Counted from the stretch's first letter, positions 8,322-16,164 are shown. The stretch: 64,000 nt of DNA from Sedimentitalea nanhaiensis DSM 24252 (GCF_000473225.1 NZ_KI421509.1:4118336-4182335); one strand, 5' to 3'. Notes: generated by a model not told the origin, from the sequence alone. Translations and numbers: made by a program.

Positions 8322-8938
8322 GTCATTTCTCCTTGTTGAACGTTGTGATGTAGTTTCGTCTTTGATGCTGCGCGTTGGTCCGCAGCATGGCTTGCCGCCT
8401 CCCGGCCAGCGATCAGGCCGAGACCCAGAGCCGACAGAAGCCCGTTGCCTGAGACATACCCATCGCTGCCCCGCCGACCGGAAATCCCGGTGGCGGCCCC
8501 ACCGCCTGCGAAGAGCCCAATGATTGGTGTGCCATCTGTCCGCAGGACGTGCGCGTGGGTGTCGACCGCTAATCCACCCTGCGTAAGGGAAACATGCGCT
8601 TCGTCGATTAACCATTCGACCAATTCGGCGGAAAGCGCCGTAGGGCGAGCTGCCAAGTGTTCAGCATCATGCGGGCCGCTGACCCTCAGGACATCCTCGG
8701 CAAAGCGTTTAGGTGAATCTTTGATGCGTACCTCGGCCTGAAGGCGGGTTCCGGCGCCGGGAATAGAGCCACTTGAAAGCGCCGTATTGCCCGATAGGCG
8801 AGATTGCTTTTCGACGACAGCAACAGATGCGCCCGCAGCATCAGCCGCGATTGCCGCCACCAAACCGCAGCCTCCAGCCCCTACAATCAGGACATCGAAT
8901 TCCGCATCGAATTCTGTTGCCGGCTCATCTTTGGCCAC
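8318..8938 (-). CDS. FAD-binding fumarate reductase/tricarballylate dehydrogenase-like protein with internal deletion
   Basis: An open frame of 206 residues from a GTG start that has GGAGGGG upstream. The N-terminus is a textbook FAD Rossmann motif (VLIVGAGGCGLVAA, then VVEKQ and GNTALSSGSI). The C-terminus matches the end of the same family (TQGGLAVDTHAHVLR, DGTPIIGLFAGGG, SDGYVSGNGLLSALGLG). Full members have about 450 or more residues, so roughly 240 central residues, including the substrate-capping domain, are missing. The joint is near position 8590, between DEAHVSL and TQGGLAV, and the frame stays open. It is either a recent in-frame deletion pseudogene or a minimal flavoprotein. It is translationally coupled to tctC, and operator 3 sits just upstream of its ribosome-binding site. 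Confidence 0.7.
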   Translation of the reverse strand: MAKDEPATEFDAEFDVLIVGAGGCGLVAAIAADAAGASVAVVEKQSRLSGNTALSSGSIPGAGTRLQAEVRIKDSPKRFAEDVLRVSGPHDAEHLAARPTALSAELVEWLIDEAHVSLTQGGLAVDTHAHVLRTDGTPIIGLFAGGGAATGISGRRGSDGYVSGNGLLSALGLGLIAGREAASHAADQRAASKTKLHHNVQQGEMT

Positions 8939-8953
8939 AGAGCACCCCTCCAA

Positions 8954-8965
8954 AGTGTCAACACT
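8954..8965. promoter_or_regulatory. Operator 3, perfect dyad AGTGTCAACACT
   Basis: Identical to operator 1 and again followed by ATGGAATTT-like sequence. It lies directly upstream of the flavoprotein Shine-Dalgarno sequence, a position where bound protein should block transcription into the flavoprotein-tctC unit. Confidence 0.6.
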
Positions 8966-9123
8966 ATGGAATTTAGAGCCGCATCCGTCAATCCCCACAT
9001 TCGATTTGGCGGCAAGAACCTGGTAATCCCTTAAATAAATATGTTTAAGCAAAGATGGCGCCAGCTATGGCTAGCAGGCGAACCTGGAACCAAGCGCTTT
9101 CCCATGGCGAAATACGGTTCCAT

Positions 9124-9135
9124 AGTGTTGACAGT
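9124..9135. promoter_or_regulatory. Operator 4, AGTGTTGACAGT
   Basis: The fourth copy of the pattern, with one degenerate half as in operator 2, on the side of the SDR-tctBA unit. It is preceded by CCAT as a mirror of the ATGG that follows operators 1 and 3. The centre lies 170 bp from operator 3. Confidence 0.5.
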
Positions 9136-9233
9136 TATATCACTTCTTGCCATCCCTTAGACAGCTGGTGAACTGCATCTCGCAGATCACAGTGGCCATG
9201 AAGACCCCCACTGGGGAGAAAGGTACTGTCTGA

Positions 9234-9941
9234 ATGACGCGCACGCGCCCTGTTGTTGCGATCAGCGGCATCGCTTCCGGTATTGGGCTTGCGACCGCTC
9301 ATCGTTTTCGCTGCGATGGATGGCAAATCATCGGCCTCGACATCATCGCGCCGTCAGAAACGCCCGCCGATGAGATGATTGAAGCGGATCTCGCGAATTC
9401 CGCCGGTATCGCTTGCGCCGAGCGGCAACTACTTGGCCGCGAAACTGCCGCGTTTGTGCATTCCGCAGGCCTGATGCGGGACGACAGCGACCACGAAACC
9501 ATGACCGATGCGGGCCTGGCCCTGTGGACATTGCATGTCGGAGCAGCCGCAAGATTAGCGCAAACGCTACTACCCAACATGCCAAACAGGCGCGGAAGGG
9601 TCGTGTTGTTATCTTCCCGGGCGGCACAGGGACGCGCTGGTCGTGGGCTTTACGCCGCGAGCAAGGCGGCGCTGGACGGGTTGGTCCGGTCTTTGGCGGC
9701 CGAACATGCGGCGCGTGGCATCACCGTCAATGCCGTTGCCCCAGCAGCAACGCAGACGCCCCAATTGAATGACCCTGCCCGTAAAAATGCAGCGGTGCGG
9801 TCGCTGCCCATCGGGCGGACCATTCGGGCTGAAGAGGTTGCTGCCACGATTGCCTTTCTAGCCTCTGCAGACGCTGGTGCGATCACGGGGCAAACCATCT
9901 ATCAATGCGGGGGCGCATCCATCGCGGGCGCGGGCCCTTAG
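9234..9941 (+). CDS. Short-chain dehydrogenase/reductase
   Basis: A classical SDR of 235 residues. The N-terminal nucleotide-binding glycine motif is VAISGIASGIG (residues about 7-17). The catalytic Ser lies in VVLLSSRAAQG and the YxxxK pair in LYAASKAALDG (residues about 140-150), followed by AARGITVNAVAPAATQTPQL. The C-terminal GQTIYQCGG is the usual end of the fold. The ATG start has GGGGAGAAAGG a short distance upstream. It heads the plus-strand unit with tctB and tctA, so it probably oxidises or reduces the imported acid or a derivative. NAD versus NADP preference is not evident. Confidence 0.88.
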   Translation: MTRTRPVVAISGIASGIGLATAHRFRCDGWQIIGLDIIAPSETPADEMIEADLANSAGIACAERQLLGRETAAFVHSAGLMRDDSDHETMTDAGLALWTLHVGAAARLAQTLLPNMPNRRGRVVLLSSRAAQGRAGRGLYAASKAALDGLVRSLAAEHAARGITVNAVAPAATQTPQLNDPARKNAAVRSLPIGRTIRAEEVAATIAFLASADAGAITGQTIYQCGGASIAGAGP

Positions 9942-9968
9942 ACCCGATGCGATTTGGGAGGGAGACCA

Positions 9969-10415
9969 ATGAAGACATCTAAGCCGAACAAGCACGAGAC
10001 TATTGCAGGACTGGTTTGGGTGGTGCTCGGCCTTGCCGCCATCTTTGTTGCGCGCGGCTATGCCTTTGGGACAATCACGCGGATGGGGCCCGGTTTTGTG
10101 CCGGTCATGCTGGGTATTCTATTAGTCGTCTTTGGGCTCTTCGCAGCGTGGCAGGGGCGTACCCTCCCAGGAGTCTCGCTCAATCTGCGCCTGCGCCCAT
10201 TTGCCTACATCATTGTCGGGATCGTCGTATGGGTTCTGCTCGTAGACTGGGCGGGCTTCGTACCAGCTACCGTTGCGCTGATCCTGATTTCGGCCCAATC
10301 CGAGCGCGGCATGAAGTGGACGGAAGCGGCTCTTCTGGCTGCCGGCATGTCCCTCGTGGGCTATCTTATTTTCATCCGTGGCATTGGCATTCCGATCGCC
10401 GCTTTCGGGAGCTGA
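9969..10415 (+). CDS. tctB: TctB-family small transporter subunit
   Basis: A 148-residue membrane protein with four hydrophobic segments (about residues 12-30, 40-58, 75-95 and 110-135), the typical size and topology of the small TctB subunit. The GPGFVPVMLG motif after the first segment is a family hallmark. The start was set at the ATG with GGGAGGGAG 5 nt upstream rather than a TTG 15 nt earlier. It lies 27 nt after the SDR gene and 3 nt before tctA. Confidence 0.88.
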   Translation: MKTSKPNKHETIAGLVWVVLGLAAIFVARGYAFGTITRMGPGFVPVMLGILLVVFGLFAAWQGRTLPGVSLNLRLRPFAYIIVGIVVWVLLVDWAGFVPATVALILISAQSERGMKWTEAALLAAGMSLVGYLIFIRGIGIPIAAFGS

Positions 10416-10418
10416 ACC

Positions 10419-11921
10419 ATGGATCTTATCTCCGGCATCGCCCTCGGCCTCAACGTGGCCGTAACCACCGAGGCCCTGCTTTTCTGTCTGATCGGGGTCT
10501 CCGTCGGCATGTTTATTGGTGTACTGCCTGGTATCGGCCCACTTGCCGCCGTGGCCATGACACTGCCGATTACATACCATCTGGAACCGATGAGCGCTTT
10601 AATCATGCTCGCCGGCATTTTCTATGGCGCGCAGTATGGCGGCTCCACCGCGTCAATCCTGCTGAACCTGCCGGGCACTTCGACAACTGCCGTGACGGCT
10701 CTTGATGGCTACCCGATGGCTAAGCAGGGGCGCGCCGGTGTCGCCCTTTTTATTACCACAATCACCTCCTTTGTAGGGGGCTGTTTTGCGATCGTTCTTG
10801 TGATGAGCTTTGCCCCCGCTCTGGGGCAGATGGCGCTGAAGTTTTCCTCAGCCGAGTATTTCTCCATCATGTTGCTGGGCCTCGTCGCGGCCGCCACGAT
10901 GTCGCTCGGCTCCCCTATTAAAGGGCTGATCTCTGTGGTTGCCGGTCTGCTTTTGGCGACCGTTGGAATGGATTCCACTTCGGGCGTGGTGAGATACTCC
11001 TTTGGAGTGTTGGAATTGCAAGATGGGCTTAATCTTGTGGCCATGGCAATGGGGCTATTCGGCGTGGCTGAATTGCTCAAAAACGCTGGCAAGCCACGCG
11101 ACCTCGCGCCGCAAAAGGTTCGCATGCGGGAGTTGATACCGACACGAAAGGATATGAAGGAATGCTGGAAACCCACACTACGCGGGTCGGTGGTCGGATC
11201 TTTTGTCGGTATCCTGCCCGGTGCGGGCCCGACATTGGCGGCTTTCCTCGCCTATGCTTTTGAAAAACGTGTATCCCGTACACCGGAGAAATTTGGCCGG
11301 GGCGCAATTGAAGGCATTTCAGCACCGGAGGCTGCCAACAACGCCTCTACACAAGCCGCGTTCATCCCAACGCTGGCGCTCGGCATCCCCGGCGATGCCG
11401 GAATGGCGGTCCTGCTCGGGGCCATGATGATCCACGGGATTACGCCACGGCCCGAGTTCTTCACCACCAACGCCGATCTATTCTGGGGCCTCGTGGTCAG
11501 CTTCTGGATTGGCAACTTTATGCTGCTCATTCTGAACATCCCCCTTATCGGCTTTTGGGTCAGAGTATTGACCGTCCCTCAAAGGCTGCTGTTTCCGGCA
11601 ATTCTGTTCTTCATTTGCATTGGTGTCTATTCGGTCAGCAATAGCCCATTTGACGTGATGACAGTGATTGTTTTTGGCATCGTGGGTTATCTGATGAATG
11701 CTTATGGCTACCCTCCGGCGCCGATGCTGATGGGGTTCATCCTCGGCCCGATGATCGAACAACATTTCCGCCGCGCATTGCTATTTTCGCGCGGAGACAT
11801 CACGACCTTTATAGACCGCCCGATCTCTGCAACCTTTTTAGTTCTCACACTGTTGCTGATTGCCAGCATCGCCATACCGACGCTCATCGCACGCAGGAGA
11901 GGTTTGCCGGCCGAAGACTAA
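10419..11921 (+). CDS. tctA: TctA-family large transporter permease
   Basis: A 500-residue permease of the tripartite tricarboxylate transporter family with about ten to twelve membrane helices. The duplicated signature loops are present: GVLPGIGPLAAVAMTLP near residue 35 and GILPGAGPTLAAFLAY near residue 265, plus the GAQYGGSTASILLNLPG segment. It works with TctB and the periplasmic TctC encoded on the opposite strand to drive ion-coupled uptake of a tricarboxylate or similar acid. It is the last gene of this unit. Confidence 0.92.
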   Translation: MDLISGIALGLNVAVTTEALLFCLIGVSVGMFIGVLPGIGPLAAVAMTLPITYHLEPMSALIMLAGIFYGAQYGGSTASILLNLPGTSTTAVTALDGYPMAKQGRAGVALFITTITSFVGGCFAIVLVMSFAPALGQMALKFSSAEYFSIMLLGLVAAATMSLGSPIKGLISVVAGLLLATVGMDSTSGVVRYSFGVLELQDGLNLVAMAMGLFGVAELLKNAGKPRDLAPQKVRMRELIPTRKDMKECWKPTLRGSVVGSFVGILPGAGPTLAAFLAYAFEKRVSRTPEKFGRGAIEGISAPEAANNASTQAAFIPTLALGIPGDAGMAVLLGAMMIHGITPRPEFFTTNADLFWGLVVSFWIGNFMLLILNIPLIGFWVRVLTVPQRLLFPAILFFICIGVYSVSNSPFDVMTVIVFGIVGYLMNAYGYPPAPMLMGFILGPMIEQHFRRALLFSRGDITTFIDRPISATFLVLTLLLIASIAIPTLIARRRGLPAED

Positions 11922-12051
11922 TTTCTCGAAGCGCTGATTGGACAGTGACGTTAGTCGATCTTTGTATCTGTGTCCGCGTGCCGGACCTTTGGCTGAAGGT
12001 GGTGGTACCAGACCACAAATGCCGTGGGCCAAACTTGCTTCCACCAATTGC

Positions 12052-12141
12052 TTGGGGGACGTGATCCTCCAGCGAGAACTCGTAGAACAGCGCTGCTTGT
12101 GCTTCTTGCTGCGGTCCCAACATCGCCAAACCTCCCCTCAA
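12052..12141 (-). pseudogene. IS1182-family transposase N-terminal remnant
   Basis: Thirty codons encode a recognisable IS1182-type transposase start (MLGPQQEAQAALFYEFSLEDHVP), after which similarity ends at once and the expected DHLLR continuation is missing. The rest of the 328-bp gap between tctA and hipA holds no gene I recognise. It marks an old insertion or deletion boundary beside the hipBA islet. Confidence 0.6.
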
Positions 12142-12249
12142 CTACAGGAATTGAATCATCAAGCCAGGCCCCGATCAGGGAAGAGTTTTTCAACAAATAA
12201 GCCCAACCTGCCTGCGCGACGCGAGCGGCCCTTAGGTCATTATGGATCA

Positions 12250-13539
12250 TCAGAGGTCAAGGCTGGCAGCCCGCGCTAGAACACCATGCATGACAACCTC
12301 CGCCGGTGCGGTCGGGAAGCCCTCGGGTAGGGAGGCCTGTGTTTTTTCCAGCGCACCCTCAACACGCTCCGCAACCTCCGCCAAGACCTCCTCCGCCAGC
12401 ACCACGCCGAACCCCGCCGTCTTGGCGGCTTGCAGGAAGTGGCGCGGCACCACTTCGTTGATCCGGTAATGGCCGTCCACCGCCATTGCGAGGCGCATCC
12501 GGTTCTGGCGGATCTGCCCGTCATCCACGGCCTTCTGAGCGCTCAGCACATCGTAGAGCGGCGTCATGCGGAAACCGCCGGGGCGCAGCGCGATGCTGAA
12601 ATTCTTCGCATGACCGTCTGTCGCGCCCAAGAGCCAGAACAGCACCTGCGCGTGGAAGAAGGCGCGCTGATCGGCCAGCGCGTCATCGCTGCCCGCTAGC
12701 AGGCCAATGCCCTCAGCGATCCCCGGCCCGCCGTCCATCTGATATTTCTGACTTGGCGGCACCGAAAGCGCCTGACAAAAATCCTCCTGCGGCAGACGGA
12801 TCAGCCGCCCGTCTGCAGTCCAGCGCCGATCAAACCGTGTCACCACAAGGCTGCGCACCTCCTCGAAATCCACGATCTCGACCTCGGCCACATCCGCCCC
12901 CATGGCACGACAGAAGCTCATGCAGAAGAACTCGTTCTCGACGCTGTCCGACAGGTTGATCCCGTTCGGCAACACGCCAAGCTGGGTTTTCAGAATATGG
13001 GTCGTGGGCATCAGGCCAAAGGGCCGGACCCATGCGCCATTGCGGCGCAGCAGCGCGGTTTTCTCCTGCGCGCCCGCGATGGAGATGCGGAAATCGTCAT
13101 CTTCATCGAGGCCAAGCGGGGCACTCGCCAGATTGCGCAGCAGGGCGGCGATCTGGGCATCCGTGACCGGCTCGCCCTCAAGCCCCCCCGCCTCGGGCAC
13201 CTCGCCCGAGACGAATTGCAGCGCCCCCACGCAGTCGCGCCCGATCTTCTCCAGCAAAGCCCACGCATCGATGCCGCCCGCGCGCACCCGCGCCGCCACG
13301 CGCTCTCGGATCGCCTGATTGTCGGGCAACAGGTTTTCCAGATAGGCGATGACCGGCGCGCCCTGATGCGCCTCTTCGCGCAGGGGCAGCGACAGCGAGA
13401 TCGGCATGGCGTGTTCCCATGCCAGCCAGCCTGGATCATAGGCAAAGCTGATCGCACCGGAACTGGCAAGGCGCAGATGCCCCACCAGCCGCCCGTTCAG
13501 AAGCACCTGCATCGTACCGCTGCGCCCGCGTCTGGCCAT
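12250..13539 (-). CDS. hipA: HipA-family serine/threonine kinase toxin
   Basis: A 429-residue HipA-like kinase, the toxin of a type II toxin-antitoxin pair. E. coli HipA phosphorylates glutamyl-tRNA synthetase, but the target here is unknown. The N-terminal HipA_1 subdomain spans residues about 8-115. The autophosphorylation loop ISIAGAQEKTALL has Ser153 matching E. coli Ser150. The catalytic loop GATDGHAKNFSI carries Asp308, and Asp330 (PLYDVLS) is the metal ligand, so the active site looks intact. The start overlaps the hipB stop by 1 nt (TGATG), giving the usual antitoxin-first order. Gene fossils lie on both sides. Confidence 0.92.
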   Translation of the reverse strand: MARRGRSGTMQVLLNGRLVGHLRLASSGAISFAYDPGWLAWEHAMPISLSLPLREEAHQGAPVIAYLENLLPDNQAIRERVAARVRAGGIDAWALLEKIGRDCVGALQFVSGEVPEAGGLEGEPVTDAQIAALLRNLASAPLGLDEDDDFRISIAGAQEKTALLRRNGAWVRPFGLMPTTHILKTQLGVLPNGINLSDSVENEFFCMSFCRAMGADVAEVEIVDFEEVRSLVVTRFDRRWTADGRLIRLPQEDFCQALSVPPSQKYQMDGGPGIAEGIGLLAGSDDALADQRAFFHAQVLFWLLGATDGHAKNFSIALRPGGFRMTPLYDVLSAQKAVDDGQIRQNRMRLAMAVDGHYRINEVVPRHFLQAAKTAGFGVVLAEEVLAEVAERVEGALEKTQASLPEGFPTAPAEVVMHGVLARAASLDL

Positions 13540-13784
13540 CAGAAGATATCCTCAATCTCGACCGAACCGCCACGTTCGACCAGTCGAAACTCCAGCCCGA
13601 GTGCAGCCATGACAGCAAAGAGCGTTGCCAGCTTGGTGCCCGCATCGCCGTTTTCCAGCGACGAGATCGTCGCGATGCGCAGATTGGTGCGCGCGCTGAT
13701 ATCGCCTTGCGTCCAGCCGCGCGCCTTCCGCGTCCGCCGGATCGCTTCGCCGATCTGTTCAGCCGTTCTGGCGGAGAGGTCCAT
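13539..13784 (-). CDS. hipB: HipB-type XRE antitoxin
   Basis: An 81-residue Cro/CI-type helix-turn-helix protein (RTRKARGWTQGDISARTNLRIATISSLENGDAGTKLATLFAVMAALGL, residues about 18-66), the cognate antitoxin and autorepressor of the HipA kinase. The ATG start follows AAGGAGCCAAGTC. Three palindromes directly upstream of the start are its likely operators. The short C-terminal tail (VERGGSVEIEDIF) is probably the kinase-contacting segment by analogy with known HipBA pairs. Confidence 0.9.
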   Translation of the reverse strand: MDLSARTAEQIGEAIRRTRKARGWTQGDISARTNLRIATISSLENGDAGTKLATLFAVMAALGLEFRLVERGGSVEIEDIF

Positions 13785-13796
13785 GACTTGGCTCCT

Positions 13797-13868
13797 TTTA
13801 CGCCTTAGCGTAAATTAAAAAGAATTACGCCTCAACGTAAATCTCTGATATTTACGCTAAGGCGTAAC
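13797..13868. promoter_or_regulatory. Three evenly spaced hipBA operators
   Basis: Three 18-bp palindromes of the form TTTACGC-N4-GCGTAAA: 13797-13814 (perfect), 13824-13841 (ATTACGC-CTCA-ACGTAAA) and 13851-13868 (TTTACGC-TAAG-GCGTAAC). Their centres are exactly 27 bp apart, and the sites cover the promoter region upstream of hipB. This is the arrangement expected for cooperative autorepression by HipB or the HipBA complex. Confidence 0.8.
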
Positions 13869-13917
13869 TGCATATTTAGGTGAACCTCTTGGAGGCTATC
13901 GCGTCACTCAACACTCG

Positions 13918-14310
13918 CTAGACCGTCCGGGCCACACGAAACATTCGCCCGTTGTAGCAGGCCAGGTCCGACAGACCGGGTGCACTCCGGCGGGTGATCG
14001 TATCGCCTTCCGGCACCACAATGACCACGCGGTCGCGGCAGGGCACGAGCCCAAGCCCGATTTGCCGCCGCAGCTCTGCGAACCGTTTCAGATCGGCGCG
14101 GTCGGCATCGAGCTACGCCAATTCGGCTCCCATTGCCTCGATCTCGGCGGACAGCGCCGCCTCCCGGCTTGCCAGCCGCTGCGAAAGGGCTTGCAGGGCT
14201 GCTTCTCCTTCGGCACGCGCCTCCGCAATCTCTTGGGCGTTCTCGGAACGGATGGCCTTCGATACAGTGGCACAGAAGCAGGTCAGATCGATGAAAGCGG
14301 ACTTAACAGA
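13918..14310 (-). pseudogene. Broken coiled-coil protein of unknown family
   Basis: Reading the minus strand gives a continuous protein-like frame. A charged helical stretch (ENAQEIAEARAEGEAALQAL, then ASREAALSAEIEAMGAELA) is followed by RRQIGLGLVPCRDRVVIVVPEG and ends at a TAG at 13918-13920. An in-frame TAG at 14113-14115 interrupts it, and no start codon with a ribosome-binding site is visible upstream. I do not recognise the family. The composition suggests the C-terminal half of a plasmid or phage-type accessory protein. Confidence 0.45.
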
Positions 14311-14370
14311 GTGAAGTTCTCATAGTACTCGTTCTCCCACGGCGCACAGGGCGCAGTGCAGGACCGGTCT

Positions 14371-15138
14371 TCAAAGTTCGATCAGCCGGTAATGCAACGC
14401 CAGCGCTACGGCATGGGCGCGATTACGCGCGCGCAATTTGGCGGTGGCGGATTTCAGATGCAGGGTCGCCGTTGGCACTGAGCGGCCGATTTGGTCTGCA
14501 ATCTCTTTGGCAGTATGTCCTTGGGCGGATAAATGGAGGCATTCAGCCTCGCGTGGGGTCAATGCCGCAATCGTGGCTTGAGTTTGGTCGGTGGCGAGGT
14601 GGGGCAAGGCCGCGTCATGCATGATCTGTCCCATCAAGCCGACGCTTTGCAACACGTCGCGCGTGTCGCGAATAAAGGAGGGTCCGGCGTCTTTTTGGAT
14701 CACCGTAAAAGTGGCAAAACCGCCCGTGCTGCGATGAAGCGGCACGGTAATGCCGCAGGTAAGGTTTGTATCATGAAGATATGCCGTGACGGGTTCGTGC
14801 TCTTTCTTCAAATGACTGGCGAGAGCGGTGTGCCTCCCATTTTGGCGGTAGGACCATACGAATGGAGCGCTTGTTTTCAAGGCGATCTGCTGGACCGGGT
14901 CATGCTGATGATATTTCTGTTCGCACCACAGTTGCCGCATGTCGGCCGGCGCTTCACGATGGCTGAGGTGGCTGGGTATGACCAGCGTGCCCTCGGGAGT
15001 CGTCGCCACGGGGCTGAAATCATAAATCATGGCATCGAATCCGGCCCGCCGGGCGACATCATGTGCGGCATCCACAATGCCCCCGACCGAGGACGCCTTG
15101 CCTATATCGCGCTTCAGAAGATCAATAATCGTGTGCAT
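14371..15138 (-). CDS. LuxR-family solo regulator of the plant-compound-sensing (OryR/PipR) subgroup
   Basis: A 255-residue protein with an N-terminal autoinducer-binding domain (residues about 10-165) and a C-terminal LuxR helix-turn-helix (LTPREAECLHLSAQGHTAKEIADQIGRS, from about 193). Aligned on the Asp80-Pro81 pair, the pocket positions equal to TraR W57 and Y61 are Met67 and Trp71, while Asp80, Pro81, Trp95 and Gly129 are kept. The double change W57M/Y61W is the hallmark of LuxR solos that answer plant-derived compounds instead of acyl-homoserine lactones. No luxI is in the window. The gene is divergent from two iminopeptidase-like genes, the classical neighbour of this subgroup. The ligand is unknown. 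Confidence 0.88.
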   Translation of the reverse strand: MHTIIDLLKRDIGKASSVGGIVDAAHDVARRAGFDAMIYDFSPVATTPEGTLVIPSHLSHREAPADMRQLWCEQKYHQHDPVQQIALKTSAPFVWSYRQNGRHTALASHLKKEHEPVTAYLHDTNLTCGITVPLHRSTGGFATFTVIQKDAGPSFIRDTRDVLQSVGLMGQIMHDAALPHLATDQTQATIAALTPREAECLHLSAQGHTAKEIADQIGRSVPTATLHLKSATAKLRARNRAHAVALALHYRLIEL

Positions 15139-15144
15139 ATCATT

Positions 15145-15197
15145 TCTGCGCCGTATACTTTTGAGAGTACTCCGACCTTACACCTTATCGGCGCAGA
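15145..15197. promoter_or_regulatory. Nested dyads in the luxR/pip divergent promoter
   Basis: TCTGCGCCG (15145-15153) and CGGCGCAGA (15189-15197) are perfect 9-bp inverted arms. Between them lies the 8-bp palindrome GAGTACTC (15165-15172), almost concentric with the outer dyad. The whole structure fills the space between the luxR start and the pip mRNA leader. It is a candidate LuxR-solo binding region, although it does not match a canonical 20-bp lux box. Confidence 0.4.
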
Positions 15198-15273
15198 GAC
15201 TATTAAATTTGACAGGTAGACGCCCGGGCCTGCGGCTGGATAGCATCGCGAGGTGCAACGAGAGGGACGTGCC

Positions 15274-16164
15274 ATGTGGTCAGAAATCGAACCCGATGAA
15301 ATCAAGGATGTCACGATTGACGGATATACCGTCAAGACCTACAGTTTTGGCTCCAGCGACAACGTCATACTATGCGCAAATGGTGGGCCGGGCCTGCCAT
15401 GCGACTACCTGCGCGACTCGCATTCCTGCCTTGCCGCCGAAGGTTACCGCGTCGTCGCCTGGGATCAGCTTGGCACCGGATCGTCGGATCGCCCGACCGA
15501 TCCCGCGCTTTGGACGATTCAGCGCTATGTCGAGGAGACAGAGACCGTACGCACGGCGCTGGGTCTCGGCAAGGTGCATTTACTCGGTCAATCCTGGGGC
15601 GGCTGGCTGGGCATCGAATACGCGCTGACCTATCCAGATAGTCTGCGATCGTTGATACTTGAAAACACCGCTGGCGACATTCCGCATCTCGTTTCGGAGC
15701 TGAACAGGCTGCGCGACGCGCTGGGCAGTGAGACAGTAGCGATGATGCAGCGGCACGAGGCGCTGGGCACGCTCGATCACCCGGAATACGAGGCGGCGGT
15801 CACGATTCTCAATTATCGACATGTCTGTCGGCTGGATGAATGGCCCGCGCCGGTAAAACGCTCGCTCGACGACTGGAACATGGGGCCGTATGGCACGATG
15901 CAGGGGCCAAACGAGTTTCTCTATACCGGCAACATGGCCGAGTGGAACCGCATCCCTGACATGCACAAGATCAAGGTGCCATGCCTCATCACGACCGGCC
16001 AGCATGACGAACTGACGCCTGCCTGTGCCAGGCGCATGCATGAGCAGCTGCCGGACTCGGAAATCCATGTCTTTCCGAACAGCAGCCACATGCCCTTCTT
16101 CGAAGAGCCGCAGGCGTATTACCCTGCGCTTTTGAAATTCCTCGAGAGGACCTCGCGGGCATGA
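15274..16164 (+). CDS. Proline iminopeptidase-like alpha/beta hydrolase 1
   Basis: A 296-residue S33-type hydrolase. The oxyanion motif reads NGGPGLPCDYLRD (family HGGPG), the nucleophile is Ser107 in GQSWGG, and Asp245 (TGQHDELTPA) and His272 (NSSHMPFFEEP) complete the triad. A helical cap lies at residues about 135-230. No signal peptide is present, so it acts in the cytoplasm, presumably trimming an N-terminal proline-like residue or hydrolysing an amide signal compound. The start was set at the ATG with GAGAGGGA 6 nt upstream rather than a GTG 21 nt earlier. It heads a seven-gene unit and overlaps its paralogue by 4 nt. Confidence 0.88.
   Translation: MWSEIEPDEIKDVTIDGYTVKTYSFGSSDNVILCANGGPGLPCDYLRDSHSCLAAEGYRVVAWDQLGTGSSDRPTDPALWTIQRYVEETETVRTALGLGKVHLLGQSWGGWLGIEYALTYPDSLRSLILENTAGDIPHLVSELNRLRDALGSETVAMMQRHEALGTLDHPEYEAAVTILNYRHVCRLDEWPAPVKRSLDDWNMGPYGTMQGPNEFLYTGNMAEWNRIPDMHKIKVPCLITTGQHDELTPACARRMHEQLPDSEIHVFPNSSHMPFFEEPQAYYPALLKFLERTSRA

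Noticed and set aside
8939-9052. An N-terminal extension of the flavoprotein to 9052
   Set aside because: It would place operator 3 inside the coding sequence and lacks a ribosome-binding site. The GTG at 8938 has GGAGGGG upstream and fits the family start.
14371-15138. A standard AHL quorum-sensing receptor with a nearby luxI
   Set aside because: The pocket carries Met67/Trp71 in place of the Trp/Tyr pair, and no acyl-homoserine-lactone synthase is encoded in the window.
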